From positions 62,001 through 126,000 of the forward strand of contig CAMAWT010000002.1 in assembly GCA_945862065.1 (NCBI GenBank): 64,000 nt of DNA, read 5' to 3'. This document shows, piece after piece, positions 9,781-17,633 of this stretch. The notes under the pieces are model-generated. The model saw only the letters and a program-made list of their open reading frames with translations, did no database searches and was not told where the DNA came from. This DNA comes from Flavobacterium psychrophilum. Lineage in GTDB: Bacteria; Bacteroidota; Bacteroidia; Flavobacteriales; Flavobacteriaceae. The stretch's first letter is position 1; each line of letters starts with the position of its first letter. Both the position numbers and the translations under genes were made by a program.

Positions 9781-12399
9781 ATGAAAAAAATTACTAATTT
9801 TTTGAAAAAAATGATGGTTATAGCAGCCTTAATGTTGTTCAATCAATCGTTCGCTCAAAGTGGTACTCTATCAGGAAAAATTTCTGACACAAATGGTGTT
9901 GCGATTAGCGGTGCTAATGTAACTGTGGAATCTAAAGTAACATCTACAAGCGCAGAAGGTACTTATTCTATTTCTGGATTACCAAATGGTACAGTTTCAG
10001 TAACCGTATCATATGTTGGTTTTAAAACTAGCAAACAAAATGTTTCTATTATCGGAAACACCACTTTGGATGTAAAACTTCAAGATGACGCTTCAAATTT
10101 AGAAGAAGTTGTTGTAACGGGAGTTGTAAATCCTAAGAAAAAATTACAATCTAGTGTATCCATCACAACTTTAGATGTGAAACAAATTGAGCAATCAGCT
10201 CCTAGATCAACTGCTGAGATTTTTAGAACCATTCCAGGTATTCGTTCTGAGTCTTCTGGAGGAGAAGGAAACTCAAACATTGCTGTTCGTGGGGTGCCAA
10301 TTTCTTCGGGTGGATCTAAGTATTTACAAATTCAAGAAGATGGTTTACCTGTATTATTATTTGGTGATATTGCATTTGCAACTGCCGATATTTTTACAAG
10401 ATTTGATGGAAATGTTGCAAAAGTTGAGGCAATCCGTGGAGGTTCTGCTTCTATATTAGCCACTAACTCTCCTGGTGGTATCATCAACTTTATTAGCAAA
10501 ACTGGTAAAACAGAGGGTGGTCGTATTGTAACAGGTTTCGGTTTGGATTATAATAATTTCAGAACTGATTTTGACTACGGAACTAAAATAGGTGACGGTT
10601 TATATTTTCACATGGGAGGTTTCTACAGAACTGGAGAAGGCGTAAGAAAAACAGGATTTACTTCTAACAATGGTGGTCAATTTAAATTTAACATTACTAA
10701 AGAATTTTCTAATGGTTCTGTTACTGTTTATACGAAATTCTTAAATGATAGAGCAGCGGCTTATATGCCAATGCCACTTCAAGTTTCTGGAACAAATGCT
10801 AATCCGTCTTGGGGAAGTATTTCTGGTTTTGATGCTACTCATGGAGCATTACAATCGGTTTACTTAAACCACAATGTAGGTTTAGGTCCTGATGGAGAAT
10901 TAAGAAGAGCAGCTGTTGCTGATGGTATGAACCCTGTTTCAAAATCTATTGGTATTAGCGCAAACTTTACTCTAGATAATGGATGGAAAATTTCTGAAAA
11001 CGGAAGATTTTCTTCTAACAAGGGTGGATTTATTGCTCCTTTTCCAGCAGAAGTTGGAACTGCAGCTTCAATCGCATCTTCTTTCGGAGCTGGTTCTACT
11101 TTAACTTATGCTAACAACGGAACTCCATTTAATACACCAAACGGATTGGTTTCAAGAATTCACATGTTTGATACCCAATTAAACAACTTAGATAACTTTA
11201 TGAATGATTTAAAAGTTTCTAAAAAGTTTGATATAGTAGATGTAACTGTAGGATACTTCAAATCGCTTCAAAATATTTCTACTTCTTGGTTATGGAATTC
11301 ATATTTACAAGAAGTATCGGATAACAATCCAAGATTAATCAATGTTACTAATGGAAGTGGAACTTTACTTTCAGAAAATGGATTGTACGCATACGGAACA
11401 CCAGCTTGGGGTAACTTAGCAAGAAACTATGATACTCAATACAATGTTTCTGCACCTTATGCAAATATTAATATTACTGCAACTGAAAAACTTTCTATTG
11501 AAGCAGGTCTACGTTTTGATATGGGTAAAGTAACCGGATCATTTGCAGGTGGAGCTTCTAGTGCTTTTGATGTAAATAATAACGGAACTATATCTCCGGC
11601 TGAACAAAATGTATTCGGAGTAAATACTGCTAATTCAACTGCTGTAAACTACGATTATGATTATACTTCTTACTCTGTAGGTGCTAACTATTTATTATCT
11701 TCAAACCAGTCTATTTTTGCTAGAGTAAGTAAAGGTGCTTCTGCAAAAGCAGATAGAATCTTATTTTCTGGTTTAAACTATATGGACGGAAGCAAAATCA
11801 ATGCGTTGGATTTCTTAACACAATCGGAAGTTGGTTTCAAACAAAAATTCTCAAAAGGATATTTTTATGCTACAGCTTTTCAAGCTAAAACAGATGAGCA
11901 AGGTGGATTTGAAGCTACTACTCAAACAATCATTCAAAACAATTATAAATCATACGGTTTAGAATTAGAATCTTCATACAATGTAGATAACAAATTGAAC
12001 CTTAGAGGTGCATTAACATATACCAAAGCAGAAATTACTTCTGGAAGTAACAGTGGAAATGAGCCAAGAAGACAACCAAAATTGATGTATAACTTAATTC
12101 CATCATACAAATTTGGAAAAAACAATGATGCTATTGGATTCAGTTTTATTGGTCAATCAAAAGCATTTGCACAAGACGAAAACAAATTAGTTATGAATGG
12201 ATTTATGATAGTTAACTCGTTCATCGATTTTACATTAACTAAAGGATTGTCTTTAAATTTATCTGGAAACAACTTATTAAACACTTTGGCTATTACCGAA
12301 GCTGAAGAAGGAAGTATTACAGAAAACCAAGTTAATTACATTAGAGCTAGACCAATGCCAGGAAGATCTATATCTATGGCAGTTACGTATAGATTCTAA
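9781..12399 (+). CDS. TonB-dependent receptor, probable sucrose/oligosaccharide importer
   Basis: The 872-residue outer-membrane protein has a signal peptide (1-25, ending FNQSFAQ), a carboxypeptidase-regulatory-like domain (about 29-105), a TonB box region (LEEVVVTGVV), a plug domain (about 120-235, with AVRGVPIS and VEAIRGGSASIL) and a 22-strand-type barrel ending in MAVTYRF with the C-terminal aromatic residue needed for Bam recognition. No SusD-like lipoprotein lies next to it, so it is a classical TonB receptor rather than a SusCD pair. The substrate is inferred only from the downstream transporter, glycosidase and kinase. The operators and promoter upstream indicate control by the LacI-type protein. 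Confidence 0.93.
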   Translation: MKKITNFLKKMMVIAALMLFNQSFAQSGTLSGKISDTNGVAISGANVTVESKVTSTSAEGTYSISGLPNGTVSVTVSYVGFKTSKQNVSIIGNTTLDVKLQDDASNLEEVVVTGVVNPKKKLQSSVSITTLDVKQIEQSAPRSTAEIFRTIPGIRSESSGGEGNSNIAVRGVPISSGGSKYLQIQEDGLPVLLFGDIAFATADIFTRFDGNVAKVEAIRGGSASILATNSPGGIINFISKTGKTEGGRIVTGFGLDYNNFRTDFDYGTKIGDGLYFHMGGFYRTGEGVRKTGFTSNNGGQFKFNITKEFSNGSVTVYTKFLNDRAAAYMPMPLQVSGTNANPSWGSISGFDATHGALQSVYLNHNVGLGPDGELRRAAVADGMNPVSKSIGISANFTLDNGWKISENGRFSSNKGGFIAPFPAEVGTAASIASSFGAGSTLTYANNGTPFNTPNGLVSRIHMFDTQLNNLDNFMNDLKVSKKFDIVDVTVGYFKSLQNISTSWLWNSYLQEVSDNNPRLINVTNGSGTLLSENGLYAYGTPAWGNLARNYDTQYNVSAPYANINITATEKLSIEAGLRFDMGKVTGSFAGGASSAFDVNNNGTISPAEQNVFGVNTANSTAVNYDYDYTSYSVGANYLLSSNQSIFARVSKGASAKADRILFSGLNYMDGSKINALDFLTQSEVGFKQKFSKGYFYATAFQAKTDEQGGFEATTQTIIQNNYKSYGLELESSYNVDNKLNLRGALTYTKAEITSGSNSGNEPRRQPKLMYNLIPSYKFGKNNDAIGFSFIGQSKAFAQDENKLVMNGFMIVNSFIDFTLTKGLSLNLSGNNLLNTLAITEAEEGSITENQVNYIRARPMPGRSISMAVTYRF

Positions 12400-12426
12400 A
12401 TAATATTTACGTTAATTTTGTTAGTT

Positions 12427-12467
12427 AACAATTCCTGTGCTTACATTAGCGCAGGAATTGTTTTTTT
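12427..12467 (+). terminator. Terminator or attenuator after the TonB receptor gene
   Basis: A 14-bp stem (AACAATTCCTGTGC at 12427-12440 with GCGCAGGAATTGTT at 12449-12462, one wobble position) has an 8-base loop and is followed by seven T. It lies between the receptor and transporter genes of the same locus, so it would lower expression of the inner-membrane and cytoplasmic part relative to the receptor. Confidence 0.8.
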
Positions 12468-12486
12468 AAATATTAATTTTTAAACA

Positions 12487-13800
12487 ATGTATATTAAAAA
12501 GCCTGTATTAACTTTTTGGCAAATAATCAACATGAATGTTGGGTTTCTTGGTATTCAATATAGCTTTGGACTACAACAAAGTGCCATAAATCCAATATAT
12601 GATTTTTTAGGAGCTCAACCCGATCAAATTCCAATTCTAAATTTAGCTGGACCATTAACTGGATTAATTATTCAGCCCATTATAGGTGCTTTAAGTGATA
12701 AAACTTGGTCTCCAAAATTTGGTGGGCGAAGAAAACCCTTTTTTCTTATCGGTGCCTTAATTTGTAGTTTAGCATTATTTCTTTTTCCATTCAGTAGTTC
12801 CCTTTGGATGGCAGCAGGATTACTTTGGATTTTAGACGTTGGTAACAATACTGCAATGGAGCCATACCGTGCTTTTATTGCAGATAAATTAGACGAAGAC
12901 CAACAACCAACTGGTTTTCAAGCACAAAGTTTTTTTACTGGTTTTGGGCAAACCTTAGCAAATGTATCGTTATTCGTTTTTCCGCTTTTATTTATTGGCA
13001 CTATGGGTAAATTACCTACTTGGGTTTTCGCTTCATTTTTTCTAGGATCTATTTGTTCAATCGCTTCGGTTTTATGGAGTTCGCATACTACCAAAGAAAT
13101 CGAGCCTACACAAGAAGAGCTGCAAAAAATAAAGTCCGAATCCATAAGTATTATATCTCCCTTTGTTGATATTTTTAAAGCGATAATCGAGATGCCTAAA
13201 GTAATGTGGCAATTGGCATTAGTCTATTTATTCCAATGGTATGCCTTATTTTGTTATTGGCAAAACTCCTCCAAAAGCATTGCGCTATCGGTTTGGAACA
13301 CCACTCCCGAAAAAGACATGAAATTGTATGGAGAAGCAGTAAGTTGGACCGGTTTAGTTAACGGCTGGTACAATATAGTTACCTTTTTATGTGCGTTTGG
13401 TTTGGTATATTTTGCTAGAAAACATTCTGCTAAAAAAGTTCATTTTGTTTGTTTAATTCTAGCAGCAATTGGGTTTTTAGTGTTTCCACACATCCACAAT
13501 AAATATTTGTTGTTTCCTGCCATAACTGGCTTCGGAATAGGATGGGCAAGCATGATGGGGATTCCGTATCTAATGATAGTAAGTGCCATACCAAAAGAAC
13601 GTTACGGCGTTTATATGGGAATTATCAACATGATGATTGTGATTCCGATGTTTATTCAAACGATTTCATTTGGATATATTTTGAAACATTTTCTAAATAA
13701 CGATCCACGACTAGCAATTACTTTTGCAGGAATATTATTGCTAATCAGCGCTATTTGCACCTTATTTATCAAAACTAAAAAACTTACAGTAAGTGAATAA
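12487..13800 (+). CDS. SLC45-type MFS sugar transporter (sucrose/maltose family)
   Basis: The 437-residue inner-membrane protein has about twelve hydrophobic segments. Features of the GPH/SLC45 sucrose-transporter branch are visible: the first segment contains GIQYSFGLQQ, loop 2-3 carries the GGRRKPF signature (about residues 79-85), and segment 4 contains NTAMEPYRAFIAD. Relatives import sucrose or maltose with protons. It follows the receptor gene after a terminator-like hairpin and overlaps the next gene by eight bases. Sucrose as substrate is an inference that rests on the fructokinase two genes downstream. Confidence 0.85.
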   Translation: MYIKKPVLTFWQIINMNVGFLGIQYSFGLQQSAINPIYDFLGAQPDQIPILNLAGPLTGLIIQPIIGALSDKTWSPKFGGRRKPFFLIGALICSLALFLFPFSSSLWMAAGLLWILDVGNNTAMEPYRAFIADKLDEDQQPTGFQAQSFFTGFGQTLANVSLFVFPLLFIGTMGKLPTWVFASFFLGSICSIASVLWSSHTTKEIEPTQEELQKIKSESISIISPFVDIFKAIIEMPKVMWQLALVYLFQWYALFCYWQNSSKSIALSVWNTTPEKDMKLYGEAVSWTGLVNGWYNIVTFLCAFGLVYFARKHSAKKVHFVCLILAAIGFLVFPHIHNKYLLFPAITGFGIGWASMMGIPYLMIVSAIPKERYGVYMGIINMMIVIPMFIQTISFGYILKHFLNNDPRLAITFAGILLLISAICTLFIKTKKLTVSE

Positions 13801-14968
13801 TTTATCTTACGAAAAAGCAATCGCATTATTGCACGAAGTTTCTACTGCCAACGGATTTTTAGCTAGTGCCGAAAACACTTCCAATTACAAAAGGGTTTGG
13901 GCTCGTGACGGCGTAATATGTGGTTTAGCTGCATTAGCATCTGGCGATGAAAAGTTGATTACAACTTTTAAAAACACTTTAGAAACTTTGGCGCAACACC
14001 AGCACAAAATTGGAACCATTCCTTCTAATGTTTTCTTTTCGGAAGATAAAATAGAGGTCAGTTATGGCGGTTTAGCTGGAAGAGTTGATGCCGTTACTTG
14101 GTTTGTAATTGGCATTTGTCAATATGTTTATTATACTAATGATTTTGCATTTCTTAAAGAAAACAAGACTGTCGTAGAAAAATGTTTTGCACTTTTATAC
14201 GCATGGGAATTCAACGATAAACATCTTTTGTACGTTCCTCTTTCTGGAAATTGGGCCGATGAATACATTACCGATGGCTATGTTTTATACGACCAATTAC
14301 TTCGAATTTGGGCACTAAGAAGTTATAATCATTTTGCAAATGAAACGCAATTATCTGATAAGATTGATAACATTAAAAAGCAAATTGAGGTAAATTTTCA
14401 ACCAAATACTATTGGAGAAAAATACCACGAACGTGCTTATAATGATTTGGATTTTAAAGGATATATGCCATGCTCTTTTTCGCCTTCTGGATACAAAACT
14501 AATTTTGATGCTTTTGCAAATTCGTTAGCGGTTATTTTAAATATTGGTAATGAAGCAATGCAAAAAAATATTCTGCAACACGCCACCTCCTTAGCATCAG
14601 AAACCAAATTAGGATTAGTACCTGCATTTTGGCCTCCTATTTTTGAAAGTGAAGAACATTGGAATTTACTAAAAAATAATTGTAAATATGAATTTAGAAA
14701 TTTCCCCTATGAATTTCATAATGGAGGAAGTTGGTCTATGGTCAATGGTTTTTTAGGAATGGCATTGCTTTCCAAATCCGAAACCGAAAAAGCGACCACT
14801 ATTTTGAATAAAATTCAAGAAGCCAATGCCATAGGTGATTTTTCTTTTTATGAAAATTTCAATACTAATACCAAAACCCCTAATGGCGTTTCTTTCTGTG
14901 CTTGGAGCGCGGCCGCAGAGGTGATGCTCCAACAAAGCCTAAATAACAATTTTAAACTATTATTATAA
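13793..14968 (+). CDS. GH100-like (alpha/alpha)6-barrel glycosidase, putative cytoplasmic invertase
   Basis: A 391-residue cytoplasmic protein (no signal peptide). Segments such as RVWARDGVICGLAAL (about residues 28-43), GLAGRVDAVTW and NWADEYITDGYVLYDQLLR recall the neutral/alkaline invertase (GH100) and amylo-alpha-1,6-glucosidase folds, both (alpha/alpha)6 barrels. With a fructokinase next to it, sucrose hydrolysis to glucose and fructose is the simplest reading; debranching activity is the alternative. It starts with GTG at 13793, overlapping the TAA of the transporter, which indicates translational coupling; no ATG is available in the conserved N-terminus. Family call is moderate, substrate is inference. 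Confidence 0.7.
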   Translation: MNNLSYEKAIALLHEVSTANGFLASAENTSNYKRVWARDGVICGLAALASGDEKLITTFKNTLETLAQHQHKIGTIPSNVFFSEDKIEVSYGGLAGRVDAVTWFVIGICQYVYYTNDFAFLKENKTVVEKCFALLYAWEFNDKHLLYVPLSGNWADEYITDGYVLYDQLLRIWALRSYNHFANETQLSDKIDNIKKQIEVNFQPNTIGEKYHERAYNDLDFKGYMPCSFSPSGYKTNFDAFANSLAVILNIGNEAMQKNILQHATSLASETKLGLVPAFWPPIFESEEHWNLLKNNCKYEFRNFPYEFHNGGSWSMVNGFLGMALLSKSETEKATTILNKIQEANAIGDFSFYENFNTNTKTPNGVSFCAWSAAAEVMLQQSLNNNFKLLL

Positions 14969-14970
14969 TT

Positions 14971-15900
14971 TTGAATAAATTTATAGACATCATAAGTATT
15001 GGAGAAGTACTCATTGATTTTATTGGTCATGAAGTAAATACTTCCATAAATAGAACCAAAGACTATCATCGTTTTCTTGGAGGTTCACCAACTAATGTTG
15101 CAGTAAATGCTTCTCGATTGGGATTAAAATCAGTTTTGGTTGCTTCATGTGGACAAGACGGATTGGGCGATTACATTATCCGAAAATTAAAAGCCAATAA
15201 TGTAAATACCGCTCAAATAGCTACGTCTGATACTTTGCCAACTTCAGTAATTTTTGTTTCAAAATCTACAGAAACCCCCGATTTTATTCCCTACCGTCAA
15301 GCTGATTGTGAAATTTTCGAATCTCAATTACCCGATGCGATTCTTGCCGAGGCTAAAATATTTCATACTACTTGTTTTGCATTAAGCAAAAATCCAGCAA
15401 GAACAACCATTTTAAACAGAGCTAAAAGAGCCAAAGAATTAGGTTTAAAATTAAGTATTGATATCAATTTTTCTGAACGTATTTGGCCTAACAGAGAAGA
15501 AGCCAAACAAGTTATCAAAGAATATTTGTCTTATGATCCGTTGGTGAAACTTAGTGAAGACGATTGTTACCGTTTATTTGCAGAACTAAAATCGGAAGAA
15601 TTTATTTTTAATTATTTTCATGCACTTGGCGCAAATACTATTTGTCTTACTAAAGGAAAAAACGGCGTAGTTTTATCGGATATTAAAGAGGGTTTGCTGT
15701 TTCAAAAGGCAATTCCACTGGAAGAAATAAAAGACACAACTGGTGCAGGGGACGCTTTTTGGACCGGTTTTCTATATGCGCAGTTGCATGATTACGACCT
15801 AAATAGTAGCATTACAATAGCTCAAAAATTAGCTGCTATTAAACTCCAAAACGTTGGAAAATTACCAGATAATTTAAATATTAATAATTTGATTTCTTAG
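14971..15900 (+). CDS. PfkB-family carbohydrate kinase, probable fructokinase
   Basis: The 309-residue protein has the ribokinase/PfkB fold signatures: an N-terminal GGSPTNVAVNASRLG (about residues 32-46) and the C-terminal DTTGAGDAFWTGF (about 259-271), whose GAGD holds the catalytic Asp. It phosphorylates a sugar with ATP; fructose is likely because an invertase-like enzyme and a sucrose-type transporter precede it. It begins with TTG at 14971, two bases after the previous stop; no ATG occurs near the conserved N-terminus (FIDIISIGEVLIDF), so a non-ATG start is required. The sugar locus ends here. Confidence 0.85.
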   Translation: MNKFIDIISIGEVLIDFIGHEVNTSINRTKDYHRFLGGSPTNVAVNASRLGLKSVLVASCGQDGLGDYIIRKLKANNVNTAQIATSDTLPTSVIFVSKSTETPDFIPYRQADCEIFESQLPDAILAEAKIFHTTCFALSKNPARTTILNRAKRAKELGLKLSIDINFSERIWPNREEAKQVIKEYLSYDPLVKLSEDDCYRLFAELKSEEFIFNYFHALGANTICLTKGKNGVVLSDIKEGLLFQKAIPLEEIKDTTGAGDAFWTGFLYAQLHDYDLNSSITIAQKLAAIKLQNVGKLPDNLNINNLIS

Positions 15901-15974
15901 GAAATAATAAACGTGGTAACTAAAAAATATTTTCTGTTATCAATTTTAATTACTTCCTATTTAAACTAGATCCT

Positions 15975-15991
15975 GACTAAACATTTTAGTC
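15975..15991 (+). other. Short perfect hairpin after the sugar locus
   Basis: GACTAAA-CAT-TTTAGTC is a perfect 7-bp stem with a 3-base loop, 74 bases after the kinase stop. It lacks a T-run, so it is not a typical terminator. The rest of 15901-16122 shows no gene. A CTAGATCC direct repeat flanks it (15966-15973 and 16013-16020). Confidence 0.45.
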
Positions 15992-16094
15992 CATTTGCAA
16001 ACATTGAGAAAATCTAGATCCATTTTAATCGGACAGTATTAATTTACAAACGAAAAAGCGATTGAAAGAAAAAGTTTTATTGGTTTTAATTCTT

Positions 16095-16102
16095 TACTTT
16101 TG
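16095..16102 (+). promoter_or_regulatory. -7 promoter box of the CLC gene
   Basis: TACTTTTG (TAnnTTTG) lies 20 bases upstream of the ATG at 16123. No clear -33 TTG at normal spacing. Confidence 0.45.
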
Positions 16103-16122
16103 AAAAAATCAATGGTAAAAAA

Positions 16123-17367
16123 ATGACTTTAAAAGATATTTCCAAAAATCAAGCGTTTTCAAGTATTGGCAAATGGGTCTTTCTTTGTTCCATAGTTGGA
16201 GTACTTTCAGGTATTACCTCTTCCCTATTTCTAGTTTCTTTAGAATGGGTTACAACCTTAAGAGATACACATCAATGGTTACTCTTTTTGCTTCCTTTGG
16301 GTGGTTTGCTTATTGGCTTTTTGTATAAAAAATATGATACTGATATTGCTAAAGGAAATAACATTATTTTGGAAGAATATGAACAACCAACTCAAAGAGT
16401 ATCATTCAAATTGGCTCCGAGTATATTATTGAGTACCTTAATTACACATTTTTTTGGAGGTTCTGCAGGAAGAGAAGGAACGGCGGTTCAAATGAGTGCC
16501 AGTATTGCAGATCAATTTTCAAGGTGGATTTCATTTTCAAAAAACGAACGAAAAACACTGTTAATAATTGGTATGAGTGCTGGTTTTGCATCTGTATTCG
16601 GAACTCCTGTAGCGGGTGCCTTGTTTGCCTTGGAAATTGTATATTTTAGTAAAATAGCTAAAAATAGTTTTTTACTGGCCATTTTTACAGCTTTTGTAGC
16701 CCATTTTACGGTTTATTTTCTTGGAGTACAACATACCAAATATGTTCAAATTTTGCCCGTTGACATTTCAATTACCCATTTATTATGGATTGTTTTGGCT
16801 TCGGTTTTGTTTGGATTGAGCGCATTGGTTTTTTCAAAAACTATACATTTTATTACGAAACAATGTAAGATTTACATCAAAAATCCCATTTTCCGACCCT
16901 TTTTGGGAGGTGTTATTTTGGTTGCTTTTTTTCAATTTGATTTTTTTACTCAATTTATGGGACTTGGAATTCCTTCCATACAAAATGCGTTTTTAGTAAA
17001 AAGCGGCAATTTTGATTTTGCCTTAAAATTAATTTTTACAGCCATCACCCTTGGTTTCGGATTTAAAGGAGGCGAAGTAACTCCGCTATTTTTTATGGGT
17101 GCTACATTAGGCAGTGCTTTATCGGGTTTTATTCCGATGCCAATGGCGGTTTTAGCTGCCGTTGGGTTTGTTGCCGTTTTTGCGGGAGCAACACATACGC
17201 CCATTGCTTCCACAGTAATGGCAATGGAATTATTTGGATTTGAAATTGGATTTTTTGCAGCCATTGGATGTTTTGTTGCTTATCTTTTTTCGGGTAGAAT
17301 GGGAATTTATTCCTCGCAAATTGTGGGTGGATTAAAAATACGAGTTTATCATTTTATCGGGATTTAG
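16123..17367 (+). CDS. CLC-type transporter with fluoride-exporter (CLC-F) motifs
   Basis: A 414-residue membrane protein of the CLC fold with about ten hydrophobic segments. Instead of the chloride-type GSGIP it carries GNN (residues 78-80, in KGNNIILEEY). The gating-glutamate loop reads GREGT (116-120) rather than GREGP, and the third pore motif reads GGEVTP (about 316-321) rather than GxFxP. These three variants are the ones described for CLC-F fluoride/proton antiporters, which expel cytoplasmic fluoride. Annotation pipelines usually call such proteins voltage-gated chloride channel. No CBS domains are present. It has its own promoter box; no fluoride riboswitch was recognised upstream. 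Confidence 0.85.
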   Translation: MTLKDISKNQAFSSIGKWVFLCSIVGVLSGITSSLFLVSLEWVTTLRDTHQWLLFLLPLGGLLIGFLYKKYDTDIAKGNNIILEEYEQPTQRVSFKLAPSILLSTLITHFFGGSAGREGTAVQMSASIADQFSRWISFSKNERKTLLIIGMSAGFASVFGTPVAGALFALEIVYFSKIAKNSFLLAIFTAFVAHFTVYFLGVQHTKYVQILPVDISITHLLWIVLASVLFGLSALVFSKTIHFITKQCKIYIKNPIFRPFLGGVILVAFFQFDFFTQFMGLGIPSIQNAFLVKSGNFDFALKLIFTAITLGFGFKGGEVTPLFFMGATLGSALSGFIPMPMAVLAAVGFVAVFAGATHTPIASTVMAMELFGFEIGFFAAIGCFVAYLFSGRMGIYSSQIVGGLKIRVYHFIGI

Positions 17368-17510
17368 CCCAGATATAAATGGAAATCCTTTTGAACATAA
17401 AAGCTATTTTTTCTTGGTAAAAAAACAGCGACGCCAGGAGCTCGTTTTTTTGCCAAAGAAAAAAAGCTTTTATGGAAAAAGATTGGAATGGATAGCTGGA
17501 TTGGCTTCAT
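17365..17510 (+). repeat. Long hairpin intergenic repeat, family B, copy 1
   Basis: This 146-bp stretch starts at the CLC stop codon (TAGCCCAGAT) and ends GGATTGGCTTCAT. A matching copy in reverse orientation lies at 56551-56693. The centre is a long imperfect inverted repeat: ATAAAAGCTATTTTTTCTTGG (17397 on, partial) pairs with CCAAAGAAAAAAAGCTTTTAT, around the core AGCGACGCCAGGAGCTC. It has no coding content. It may also act as a terminator for the CLC gene. Confidence 0.75.
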
Positions 17511-17582
17511 AAAACTACCCTTAAGATTGAAATTGATACTGCTTTATTTTGGTTTAATTAATTTTACTTCATCAAATATATA

Positions 17583-17613
17583 TTGAACACTAGCTTTTTA
17601 TTATTTATCTTTG
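17583..17613 (+). promoter_or_regulatory. Promoter of uvrA (-33 TTG and -7 TATCTTTG)
   Basis: TTG at 17583-17585 and TATCTTTG at 17606-17613 are separated by 20 bases, a full match to the Bacteroidetes promoter consensus. The ATG of uvrA follows 20 bases later. Confidence 0.75.
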
Positions 17614-17633
17614 TGTTTTATTAAAAAAATCAA

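Noticed and set aside
15901..16122. Possible fluoride riboswitch upstream of the CLC-F-like gene
   Set aside because: No GGNGAUGG-type start or pseudoknot pattern could be found; only a short GACTAAA hairpin is present.
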